Shown one piece after another: positions 6,868 to 12,869 of a DNA stretch of 22,991 nucleotides. Positions within the stretch are counted from its first letter, which is position 1; every line of letters starts with the position of its first letter. The notes under the pieces are model-generated. The model did not search any database and was not told the DNA's origin. It saw nothing but the letters and a program-made list of their open reading frames with translations. This DNA is from a virus. The position numbers were made by a program, and so were the translations under genes. The stretch spans positions 1 through 22,991 of the IMG/VR virus record IMGVR_UViG_3300000837_000003. One strand, written 5' to 3'.

Positions 6868-6902
6868 CAATTTCGCCAGAGCCTAGACAATCTCTAATTT
6901 CT

Positions 6903-7028
6903 ATGATCCTATCTCTTTGGTTTTTCTTTCTTTTGATTGTTCTCTTTTCGGCTCGCAACTATGGTTGGACTGCAACAGTCCTTTACTTTCTGATGACTGC
7001 CCTTTTGGTTACTGTTAGGAGTCTTTGA
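6903..7028 (+). CDS. 41-aa two-segment membrane protein
   Basis: A tiny ORF, MILSLWFFFLLIVLFSARNYGWTA, then TVLYFLMTALLVTVRSL. It contains two hydrophobic stretches (residues about 2-16 and 24-38) around an ARNYGW turn, so a membrane hairpin is likely. It ends 3 nt before the next start, and the AGGAG inside its last codons serves the next gene, which supports it being a translated upstream partner. It lacks a clear ribosome binding site of its own. The function is unknown. Confidence 0.5.
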   Translation: MILSLWFFFLLIVLFSARNYGWTATVLYFLMTALLVTVRSL

Positions 7029-7031
7029 CAA

Positions 7032-7229
7032 ATGAAAGTTAAAAAGCTTGGAATTGAATGGGGCGCTGCTTTCGAAGAAGCGCAACCAATTAAGATTACT
7101 TCTATGAACGGAGAAGATTCTATCATTGTTTATGAACGGGAAGGTTATGGACTAACAATTGATCTAGGGCATGTTAGCTTTAATGTTTCCGCTGGCAAAG
7201 ATGGAATAACTATTGATGTTAACAAGTAA
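7032..7229 (+). CDS. hypothetical 65-aa protein
   Basis: A small soluble protein with alternating beta character (KITSMNGEDSIIVYEREGYGLTIDLGHVSFNVSAGKDGITIDVNK), probably an all-beta fold. An AGGAG sequence lies 10 nt before the ATG. It follows the 41-aa membrane ORF by 3 nt and is closed by a GC-rich hairpin at 7242-7275. I recognise no family. Confidence 0.65.
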   Translation: MKVKKLGIEWGAAFEEAQPIKITSMNGEDSIIVYEREGYGLTIDLGHVSFNVSAGKDGITIDVNK

Positions 7230-7241
7230 AAGTTAGAGGTT

Positions 7242-7288
7242 AGTGTGCCCTAGCAAATTGGGGCCGGGGCACACTTGACAACTGTCAA
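7242..7288 (+). terminator. hairpin pair followed by pyrimidine tract
   Basis: AGTGTGCCC (7242-7250) pairs perfectly with GGGCACACT (7267-7275) over a 16-nt loop. Directly after it TTGACA (7275-7280) faces TGTCAA (7283-7288). A 38-nt C/T tract (about 7289-7326, only one A) follows and leads to the next gene. The arrangement could be a terminator with a mixed C/U tail. The TTGACA/TGTCAA dyad resembles the half-sites seen at 8591-8625. Confidence 0.45.
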
Positions 7289-7341
7289 CTTCTCTTTCTA
7301 CTTCTTTCTTCTTTCTTCTTTCTTCTATAGAGAATTTCTAA

Positions 7342-7584
7342 ATGCCAAACTTTTCTACTATCACTCCCTACAACTTCAGAGCTATTGATTGTGGAAGGAA
7401 TGTTGTTGAAGCTCCAGTTTCTTCTCTTTACATGGACTTGCAATTGTTTCTTGCTCTAGCTAGTTTTAAGTCTGATGCAGAGTATTGTTTGGATGCTCCA
7501 GACAGAATTCCAGCAGGTTATAGTTTTTGGGGAAAGATTTCTGGTAAAAGCTTACAAGGAACTTGCAAGAGGGATGAGGACTGA
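7342..7584 (+). CDS. hypothetical 80-aa protein
   Basis: A small soluble protein, MPNFSTITPYNFRAIDCGRN..., with a short hydrophobic helix (LYMDLQLFLALASF, about 29-42). The C-terminus is Cys/Lys/Asp-rich (GTCKRDED). No family is recognised. The start is preceded by AGAGAATTTCTAAATG, a context very like the one before the DHH gene (AGGGAATTCTCTAAATG at 17503-17520), suggesting a shared initiation signal rather than a strong AGGAGG. It stands alone between a pyrimidine-rich leader and the large inverted-repeat region. Confidence 0.6.
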   Translation: MPNFSTITPYNFRAIDCGRNVVEAPVSSLYMDLQLFLALASFKSDAEYCLDAPDRIPAGYSFWGKISGKSLQGTCKRDED

Positions 7585-7603
7585 AAAGATTTAAATACAG
7601 AGA

Positions 7604-7652
7604 TTCCCCATTGTATGACATTGTGTCATATTGTGGTGCTTTGTGCCCTTGT
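7604..7652 (+). repeat. left arm of 49-bp imperfect inverted repeat
   Basis: Three perfect blocks, TTCCCCATTGTAT (7604-7616), ATTGTGG (7630-7636) and TTGTGCCCTTGT (7641-7652), match the reverse complement of 7946-7994 with identical spacing; I count 38 of 49 positions identical. The arm also contains a private palindrome TATGACA-TTG-TGTCATA (7614-7630). Its outer part, AGAGATTCCCCATTGT (7601-7616), recurs on the opposite strand at 5392-5407. Confidence 0.85.
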
Positions 7653-7657
7653 GCAGA

Positions 7658-7683
7658 GGGGGTGGCCTGTCCTCTGGCCCCCC
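7658..7683 (+). terminator. G/C-rich hairpin, possible terminator of the 80-aa gene
   Basis: GGGG-t-GGCC (7659-7667) pairs with GGCC-CCCC (7676-7683) around an 8-nt loop, with one bulged T. The tail is TTTCTGTTTCTG, a broken T-run. It could terminate rightward transcription from 7342-7584, or be part of the inverted-repeat structure, since the right arm is also followed inward by a C-rich stretch on its own strand. Confidence 0.4.
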
Positions 7684-7945
7684 TTTCTGTTTCTGTCCGT
7701 AACTACTAATCTCTCTAATTCTCTCTAGATTAGTCTTTCCATCCTCTAGATTAGTCTATACCCCCCTATATTTAAAAAAATTTGTAAATATAAAAGTTAC
7801 AGGTTAGTAAACACTAACTAGTAAGTTTCCTATTTATAGACCCGTGGCTATTATCGGTAGATTCCAGACTGATAGATTTAGTGGATTGAGGGATGAAACC
7901 ACTAAAATTGAGTTGGGGGGCTGAGGGAGAGGGGAGGGGTGTTGA

Positions 7946-7994
7946 ACAAGGGCACAACATGCCACAATGGTACACTCAGTAATACAATGGGGAA
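7946..7994 (-). repeat. right arm of 49-bp imperfect inverted repeat
   Basis: The blocks ACAAGGGCACAA (7946-7957), CCACAAT (7962-7968) and ATACAATGGGGAA (7982-7994) are the reverse complements of the left-arm blocks, with the same 4-nt and 13-nt gaps. The outer ends of the two arms enclose 391 bp. The arm ends 34 nt before the SprT-like start codon, so it could act on that gene's promoter. Confidence 0.85.
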
Positions 7995-8028
7995 GATTGA
8001 CAAGACTCAAAACTTTTAGGAGAAAAAA

Positions 8029-8565
8029 ATGAAAGATTTTGAATACGCTGCGCTTCAAGAAATAGGCAGATGCAAAGCAATCTTTTTGAAAGAGATAGCA
8101 GAAGAAGAGATGCAATTCTTTCCAGAAGAAGTTGAAGTTAAATGGAATTGCAAAGGAACTGCAGCAGGTTGGGCACACTATCCTTCTTTGATTAGACTCA
8201 ACAAGATTTATGCAGAACAAGAAGGAGAAAGCTATCTAAAGACTGTTGCTCACGAATTTGCACATATCTGTTGCTATTTTTGTAGGGATAGAAGGATAGC
8301 TTTCAAAGGACAAACAGATTACAGTAGTCATGGTTTTGTCTGGCAAGAGATTTTTAGAAGCTTCGGATTCAATCCTGACAGAACCCATAGCTATGATGTA
8401 GAAGAAATCAAAAGCGAGGCAAATTATATAGTTTATCAGTGCAGATGCCCGGGCCGACTTTGGCAAATTAGCCCGCGTATGCAGACTCAAATGAACAGAG
8501 GTAGAAGATATAAATGTCAACGCTGCGGCGCACTCCTCAGTCTTATTCTTCCAGACGAAATCTGA
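8029..8565 (+). CDS. SprT-like zinc metalloprotease
   Basis: A 178-aa protein with a gluzincin active site HEFAH (residues 75-79; H75 and H79 bind zinc, E76 is catalytic). A third histidine ligand candidate is H101 in SSHGFVWQEIF. The C-terminus carries a zinc ribbon with cysteines at 138, 140, 163 and 166. This is the domain order of SprT/Spartan proteins, the eukaryotic members of which cut DNA-protein crosslinks. Many phages carry small homologues of unknown target. The start is firm: AGGAG lies 7 nt before the ATG. It stands alone, between the inverted-repeat region and a hairpin at 8591-8625. A role in clearing proteins from replicating phage DNA is an inference. Confidence 0.85.
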   Translation: MKDFEYAALQEIGRCKAIFLKEIAEEEMQFFPEEVEVKWNCKGTAAGWAHYPSLIRLNKIYAEQEGESYLKTVAHEFAHICCYFCRDRRIAFKGQTDYSSHGFVWQEIFRSFGFNPDRTHSYDVEEIKSEANYIVYQCRCPGRLWQISPRMQTQMNRGRRYKCQRCGALLSLILPDEI

Positions 8566-8590
8566 AAGACTTTGCTAAAGAAAACAGGAC

Positions 8591-8642
8591 TTGACAGTCT
8601 ATCTAGACTTGTGATAGGCTGTCAATTGTCTCAATCTTTTTT
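8591..8642 (+). terminator. 13-bp hairpin with delayed T-run; also a -35-like box
   Basis: TTGACAGTCTATC (8591-8603) pairs with GATAGGCTGTCAA (8613-8625), 13 pairs with one G-T, around a 9-nt loop. A six-T run begins about 11 nt later, too far for a classic terminator. The left arm starts with TTGACA, and TAGGCT follows at an 18-nt spacing (8615-8620), so the same DNA could be a promoter with an operator dyad for the 8667 operon. Both readings are kept open. Confidence 0.4.
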
Positions 8643-8666
8643 CAAAAACTAGAGGAATCTAAAATC

Positions 8667-9089
8667 ATGAACTATCATCAACCTATCTTCAAAAAGCACC
8701 AAAAGATTCAAGTTCTCGAAATTGGAAAGCTACAAATCTCAACTCCACAAGGAGTTTTCATCTTTGAACCTTATTTCTTTGGAAACGAAATGCCGGCAGT
8801 TACGGTAAAAATTCGAGCAAACAATCTTCCTGCGAAAGTTGACTATCTCAGCTTCACTTCTTATCTAGAAACAATGCAAGTTGAACTTCGAACGACTATG
8901 GATGCTAGAAGCTTCAGTGCAAGTACACTTGTATCTATCTACAATCTGATAAAGAAAGCGAATGAAATGATTGGAGAAAATCTTGAGCTTCTAAAGGAAA
9001 TCAATCCTTGGAATCTTGATCTTCTAAAGGGTCTTGAAAATCCTAATCTTGATCCTAATCTTAATCTTGAGAAGAAAGAAAAAGAATGA
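8667..9089 (+). CDS. hypothetical 140-aa protein
   Basis: The N-terminal two thirds look beta-rich (IQVLEIGKLQISTPQGVFIFEPYFFGNEMPAVTVKIRANN). A helical segment follows (ASTLVSIYNLIKKANEMIGENLELLKEIN), and a low-complexity Asn/Leu/Asp tail contains short repeats (LENPNLDPNLNLE) before a Lys/Glu end. An AGAGGAA element precedes the ATG. It overlaps the next gene by 4 nt (ATGA), so the two are translationally coupled. It is the first gene of the operon that includes the SF1 helicase. No family is recognised. Confidence 0.75.
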   Translation: MNYHQPIFKKHQKIQVLEIGKLQISTPQGVFIFEPYFFGNEMPAVTVKIRANNLPAKVDYLSFTSYLETMQVELRTTMDARSFSASTLVSIYNLIKKANEMIGENLELLKEINPWNLDLLKGLENPNLDPNLNLEKKEKE

Positions 9090-10078
9090 ATGTCATCTGT
9101 CCAATCTCAGGAGAACCTCTGATAAAGTCTGACTTTTTTCTCGGACTAGATTATGCAGAAGTTCATCCAATCTTTCGAATTCCTCGTTCAAAGCTAATCA
9201 GTGCTGACTTTGTTCATAGATTTTCTAAAGCAGTTGAAACTAGAGAAAAGAGACTCTACTATCTAGCTACAATCAACAGCACAGATTTAGTAGAGTTTAA
9301 GACTGTTGCAAAGCCTAGCTTGAAGTTGATGGAACAAACCTTTCTTCAAGCAATTCAAATAGCAGGTTGGCTAGACTTTGCTTCCTTCAAATTGGGAAAA
9401 GATCTCAGCTTTCCTCAATACATAGTTAGAAAAGAAAATGAAGAGATGGATACAATCATCCATTGGCTTTCTTCTCTTGAAAAGATCAGAACAGACTTCT
9501 TGAAGAAGGATTTAGACAGGGAGAGAAGCCGAATTCTTCTTCTTGAACAAGAGAGACTTCAGAAAGAATTAAATAGTGCAAAGCTAAAAGATAGAGCTTT
9601 TACACCAGTTCTAGCTAAATGGGCGCTAGAAATGGCAGACTTAGAAGATCATCCCAAGGCTTCTCGCTTTTTAAAGATTCTTTGCACAGAATTGTCAAAA
9701 GCTTGGAGTCTTTCAAGAGATGATCTTTTAGAATTGAAAGAGCTTCTAACAGATGAACTTTCGCCAAATCATCCGACAGCTTCTAGTGTCTTCGGTCAAT
9801 TGAATATGTTGATCGCACAACAGAAGAAAGGATTCACAGATATTCTTCTGATTCTTGAAGAGCCAGAAGGAGAAATTCTTCCGGGAGAACCAACTCTTAA
9901 AAGGAAAGAAGTTGGCTCAGAAGTCTATGCCGAAATCTATAAAAATGAATACGGGCATATGAATGAGCCAAAACCAGAACAGTTTGAAAAGAAATGGCAA
10001 TATGAAGTAGCTAAATGCAGATGGGATTTGGCGCATAAAAAACCAGACAGCCCAAGCAGTTTAAGCGAGAGAGTTTAG
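9086..10078 (+). CDS. unknown 330-aa protein upstream of helicase
   Basis: I do not recognise a named family. The protein starts CPISGEPLIKSDFFLGLDYAEVHPIFRIPRSKL. It then has a helical region with LATINSTDLVEF (about 60-71), a charged predicted coiled coil (about 135-168: LDRERSRILLLEQERLQKELNSAKLKD), and more helices to a Lys/Glu/Pro-rich C-terminus. The style, an N-terminal CPISGxPL with LGLxYxxxHPIFxLP and a NSTDLVEF segment, reminds me of uncharacterised proteins in other phage replication regions. It is coupled by ATGA to the preceding gene and lies 18 nt before the SF1 helicase. A role as a replication accessory factor or loader is plausible but unproven. Confidence 0.75.
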   Translation: MNVICPISGEPLIKSDFFLGLDYAEVHPIFRIPRSKLISADFVHRFSKAVETREKRLYYLATINSTDLVEFKTVAKPSLKLMEQTFLQAIQIAGWLDFASFKLGKDLSFPQYIVRKENEEMDTIIHWLSSLEKIRTDFLKKDLDRERSRILLLEQERLQKELNSAKLKDRAFTPVLAKWALEMADLEDHPKASRFLKILCTELSKAWSLSRDDLLELKELLTDELSPNHPTASSVFGQLNMLIAQQKKGFTDILLILEEPEGEILPGEPTLKRKEVGSEVYAEIYKNEYGHMNEPKPEQFEKKWQYEVAKCRWDLAHKKPDSPSSLSERV

Positions 10079-10096
10079 AAAGAAAAGAGAAAAGAA

Positions 10097-11959
10097 ATGG
10101 CCCCTACTACTACAGCACAAAGGTTGGCAAATGAAGCTAAAATTCGAGCAATCGTTGAAGCAGCTAAACAGAGAGCGCAAGCTGCAATCCTTCAGTCTCA
10201 GAGTTCTAGGAACAACAATTCTAGAGAGACAGCCCAACAACCTTCTTCAAGGACAGAAGAAAAAGTTGATGCTTCTTTTCCTGAGAACGAGATTGCCCGT
10301 TTCGAAACAGATGGGAACTTTGGCTTCATATCAAGCAGAAAAAAAGAAGAAGAAGAAAGAGGAATTCCAGAGAGAAGGATTCAGCAGCCTTTGGAGAGAA
10401 ACAATAGCTCTGAGAGAACATTTGTCTGGAACCAAAGACAATCTGACGCCATAGCTTTAGCTTTGACAGGAAAAAGCTTTTGTCTGATTGGTGCTGCCGG
10501 CACAGGTAAAACTACAGTCACGCGGCATTTAATTTCTAAGCTTCAACAGGCAGGAAAAGTTGGCCCGCTGACATCTGGAACAAAAATGCTTCAAGTTGGT
10601 CAACCAGGAATTGTTGTTCTCAGTTATACAAACAGAGCAGTAGCAAACATAAAGAAAGGATTGCCAGACAACATTCCTTGTATGACTATTCACAAGCTTC
10701 TAGAATTTGCACCAGAGTTCTATGAAGTTAAAGGCCCAGAGGGAGAGATGATTAAAACTATGCGCTTTGAACCACATAGAAATAGATTTAATCCGCTTCC
10801 CTTTTCTCTAAAAACTATAGTTATAGAAGAAAGCAGTATGTGTTCAACTGAACTCTTTTCTCAGTTGATAGACGCTTTGCCGCATGAAGTTCAGTTTATC
10901 TTTCTAGGAGATATTCAACAGCTTCCACCAGTTTACGGAAAAGCTATCCTCGGATTTAAGCTGATTGAACTTCCAACAATTGAGCTAGATGAAGTTTACA
11001 GACAGGCTCTTGAAAGTCCAATTCTTGCTTTTGCTTGGAAGATTCTAGAAGGAAAACCGCTTTCAATTGCTGAAATAGATAAGTTTACAAAAGAAGGAAA
11101 GTTTAAAGTCAGACCGTGGAAGAAGAAATTGTCTGCCGATGATGCACTTCATGTTATGACTCTTCTTTTAGCTCAGATGATTGATGCAGGTCCATCTGAA
11201 TACAATCCAGAAGAAGATATGATTTTAATTCCCTTCAATAAAACTTTTGGTACTTTGGAAGTTAATAGATTTATTGCCAACAAACTTGGAAAGCTGAGAC
11301 AGGCAGAAGTATTTGAAGTCATTGCCGGCTTTCAGAAACATTACTTCGCTGTAGGAGATAAAGTTCTTGTGCAGAAGCAAGAAGCAATCATTGAGAAGAT
11401 TTCAGTCAATGCTCAATATGTTGGGCGGGCTCCTTTGGCTCCTTCAAAGAATCTAAACAGGTGGGGCTTTTACGAACTACAATCTGGGCAAAAGAAGATA
11501 GAAGAATCAACTATGAGCATGGAAGATGTTGATCTTCTTCTTGCAGCAGCTTCAGCGGATAGTGGAGAAATAGATGAAAGAAAGAATCAAGGAAGTCACA
11601 TTCTTCATTGCCGCTTTTTAGAATCTGATGAAGAATGTGAAGTACAAACTACGGGAGAGTATCAAGATTGTCTATTCTCTTACGCCTTAACAGTTCACAA
11701 AGCACAAGGCTCAGAATGGAAAAGAGTTTTGCTTATCCTTCATCAAAGTCATGCAACAATGATCAACAGAGAACTTCTCTACACAGCTGTAACAAGAGCA
11801 AAAGAAAGTCTTTACATAATCTGTGAACCTGAACATTTTCAGAAAGGAATCCTTAGACAGAGGATTAAAGGAAATACTCTTGCAGAAAAAGCAGAATTCT
11901 TCAAAGGAAAACTGGAAGAACTTTTGGAAAATGGGAATGGAAAAGCAACAGTTTCATAA
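10097..11959 (+). CDS. SF1 DNA helicase (RecD/Dda/Pif1-like)
   Basis: A 620-aa protein. Residues 1-105 are low-complexity and polar (Gln/Arg/Glu-rich) and probably flexible. The helicase core follows: WNQRQSDAI Q-motif (111-119); Walker A GAAGTGKTT (132-140); motif Ia SYTNRAV (176-182); motif II VIEESSM (242-248); motif III GDIQQLPPVYG (271-281). A UvrD-like C-terminal motif comes next, with ALTVHKAQGSEW and motif VI TAVTRAKESL (563-572). This is the SF1B arrangement of 5'-3' helicases such as RecD2 and Dda. Motif II has Glu in place of the usual first Asp. It probably assists replication or recombination with the nuclease and ATPase encoded downstream. It is the last gene of its operon. Confidence 0.92.
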   Translation: MAPTTTAQRLANEAKIRAIVEAAKQRAQAAILQSQSSRNNNSRETAQQPSSRTEEKVDASFPENEIARFETDGNFGFISSRKKEEEERGIPERRIQQPLERNNSSERTFVWNQRQSDAIALALTGKSFCLIGAAGTGKTTVTRHLISKLQQAGKVGPLTSGTKMLQVGQPGIVVLSYTNRAVANIKKGLPDNIPCMTIHKLLEFAPEFYEVKGPEGEMIKTMRFEPHRNRFNPLPFSLKTIVIEESSMCSTELFSQLIDALPHEVQFIFLGDIQQLPPVYGKAILGFKLIELPTIELDEVYRQALESPILAFAWKILEGKPLSIAEIDKFTKEGKFKVRPWKKKLSADDALHVMTLLLAQMIDAGPSEYNPEEDMILIPFNKTFGTLEVNRFIANKLGKLRQAEVFEVIAGFQKHYFAVGDKVLVQKQEAIIEKISVNAQYVGRAPLAPSKNLNRWGFYELQSGQKKIEESTMSMEDVDLLLAAASADSGEIDERKNQGSHILHCRFLESDEECEVQTTGEYQDCLFSYALTVHKAQGSEWKRVLLILHQSHATMINRELLYTAVTRAKESLYIICEPEHFQKGILRQRIKGNTLAEKAEFFKGKLEELLENGNGKATVS

Positions 11960-11999
11960 GCTGGTGAAGCGAAAAGAAAGAAATAGCTGAAAACAGTGC

Positions 12000-12028
12000 T
12001 TGACAGGCCAGAGTGGATTGCGTAGACT
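12000..12028 (+). promoter_or_regulatory. sigma70-like promoter candidate for the 209-aa gene
   Basis: TTGACA (12000-12005), a 17-nt spacer and TAGACT (12023-12028): a perfect -35 box, ideal spacing, and a -10 box matching at four of six positions. It lies in the gap after the helicase gene, about 70 nt before the start of the 209-aa gene. The spacer and -10 box overlap a 10-bp inverted repeat (12011-12048), so a DNA-binding protein or RNA structure there could regulate it. Confidence 0.5.
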
Positions 12029-12048
12029 GCAAACTCCCCAATCCACTC
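12011..12048 (+). repeat. 10-bp perfect inverted repeat in leader of the 209-aa gene
   Basis: GAGTGGATTG (12011-12020) and CAATCCACTC (12039-12048) are perfect complements around an 18-nt loop. GGGG (12049-12052) follows the stem at once and could compete for the CCCC at 12036-12039. If transcription begins upstream, this is an mRNA leader hairpin; if at the promoter above, it is an operator spanning the promoter. Confidence 0.6.
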
Positions 12049-12095
12049 GGGGTCCAAAGACTCTAGTTCTTTCTCCTCTTAAAGGAAAATGCAAA

Positions 12096-12725
12096 ATGCA
12101 AACCTCCGATCTGACTTTTAACTTCAAGGCAGTCAAGCAACGCGATGAAAAAGGTGAGCCAATTAAGAATGAAAAAGGGGAATATGTAACGACTAAAGAT
12201 GACCCGATTGTTGTAAAAGTCCCCAAGCTGGAAGTTACAGACATTCAAGGGATTATTGAGAAGAATGATGAGAAGCAAGTTAAACTTCTTCTCGAAGCTG
12301 TCAATGGAATTATTGAAAACCAAGCAAAGCAGATGATTGATGAAGACCGTGCAGCTGCAAGAGAAAACGGTCTTAATTTTGACAATCTCACTTGGGAATA
12401 CATTGCTAACATTCCCCCAGCAACTAGAAGGGGTGCTGCAATTTCTGAAGAGACTTGGGAGAACTTCATTAAGGATTATACTTCTGTCATGAAGCATCAT
12501 GGAAAGACAGAAGAGCAAGCTGAGATGGGAGCAAAGATTCTGTCGAAGCGCTTCTATCAAGTTAAGACTAACAAACCTGTTGTGCAAGCTCTTCAAAACA
12601 ATCTGAAGCTTTGGTTTGCAAATACAAGTCAGGCAGAAGACCTTCAGGAAGTTTATGAAAACCTGATGAGCAAAGCGGAACAGCTTTTGGCTGCTGACGC
12701 TGAAGCAATTCTGGCAGCAATCTAG
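12096..12725 (+). CDS. unknown 209-aa protein, possible paralogue of the 6063 gene
   Basis: The start at 12096 (MQTSDLTFNFKAV...) was chosen because AAAGGA lies about 10 nt upstream and the longer frame would cross the promoter and leader hairpin. The N-terminal 45 residues are beta-like and charged (a KNEKGEYVTTKDDPIVVKVPKL region). The rest is helical, with ISEETWENFIKDYTSVMKHH (about 117-136), KPVVQALQNNLKLWF and a final helix ENLMSKAEQLLAADAEAILAAI. The order of segments, and the C-terminal pattern E-x-L-x-x-K ... A-x-I-L-A, resemble the protein at 6063-6803. It is a single-gene transcription unit with its own promoter candidate and a strong inverted repeat downstream, suggesting substantial expression. 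No known function. Confidence 0.85.
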   Translation: MQTSDLTFNFKAVKQRDEKGEPIKNEKGEYVTTKDDPIVVKVPKLEVTDIQGIIEKNDEKQVKLLLEAVNGIIENQAKQMIDEDRAAARENGLNFDNLTWEYIANIPPATRRGAAISEETWENFIKDYTSVMKHHGKTEEQAEMGAKILSKRFYQVKTNKPVVQALQNNLKLWFANTSQAEDLQEVYENLMSKAEQLLAADAEAILAAI

Positions 12726-12736
12726 AAAACTTTCTT

Positions 12737-12813
12737 TGGAAGATTCTCAGACCCGTAAGTGTTCATAGTCAGGCTGGCCGCGAGCCTAAGTGTTCACTTC
12801 TGAGAATCTTCCA
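12737..12813 (+). repeat. 15-bp perfect inverted repeat enclosing 10-nt direct repeats
   Basis: TGGAAGATTCTCAGA (12737-12751) and TCTGAGAATCTTCCA (12799-12813) are perfect complements separated by 47 nt. Inside are two exact copies of TAAGTGTTCA (12756-12765 and 12787-12796) and a small stem AGGCT/AGCCT (12771-12775 and 12783-12787). A C/T-rich tract of about 27 nt follows. It may terminate the 209-aa transcript, stabilise its 3' end, or bind a protein at the repeated decamers. Confidence 0.75.
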
Positions 12814-12869
12814 CCCTCTTTCTCTTTCTTTTCTCTTTCTAAAAATAAAATCAAAACAGCAGAAAACAA

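Larger units (their letters stand above)
7585..8028. other. 444-nt non-coding region with inverted repeats and iterons; candidate origin or master control site
   Basis: No gene is visible. The region is framed by a 49-bp imperfect inverted repeat (7604-7652 and 7946-7994). Between the arms lie a G/C hairpin at 7659-7683 and two direct copies of CTCTAGATTAGTCT (7723-7736 and 7744-7757, 21-nt period). An AT-rich palindrome TATATTTA-N10-TAAATATA (7767-7792) and a dyad GTTAGT-AAAC-ACTAAC (7803-7818) follow. An AT-rich unwinding-prone core beside iterons and flanked by a large dyad is the architecture of many replication origins. It could equally be a complex regulatory region for the SprT-like gene. 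Neither is proven here. Confidence 0.5.

Noticed and set aside
6815-7869. Shared 12-mer TAGATTCCAGAC at 6815-6826 and 7858-7869
   Set aside because: A pair of identical 12-mers is expected several times by chance in 23 kb, and the surrounding sequences do not match.
7997-8019. TTGACA before the SprT-like gene as a promoter
   Set aside because: No -10-like sequence lies at 16-18 nt; the candidate position reads GAGAAA, which is part of the ribosome binding site.
7834-8220. 128-aa minus-strand ORF
   Set aside because: It is the antisense shadow of the SprT-like gene and the repeat region. Its Phe/Cys/Ser-rich composition is typical of reading purine-rich coding DNA backwards.
12011-12052. Pseudoknot in the 209-aa leader using CCCC (12036-12039) and GGGG (12049-12052)
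   Set aside because: Only 3-4 pairs, with no linker to cross the 10-bp stem, so it is sterically doubtful; only the simple hairpin was kept.
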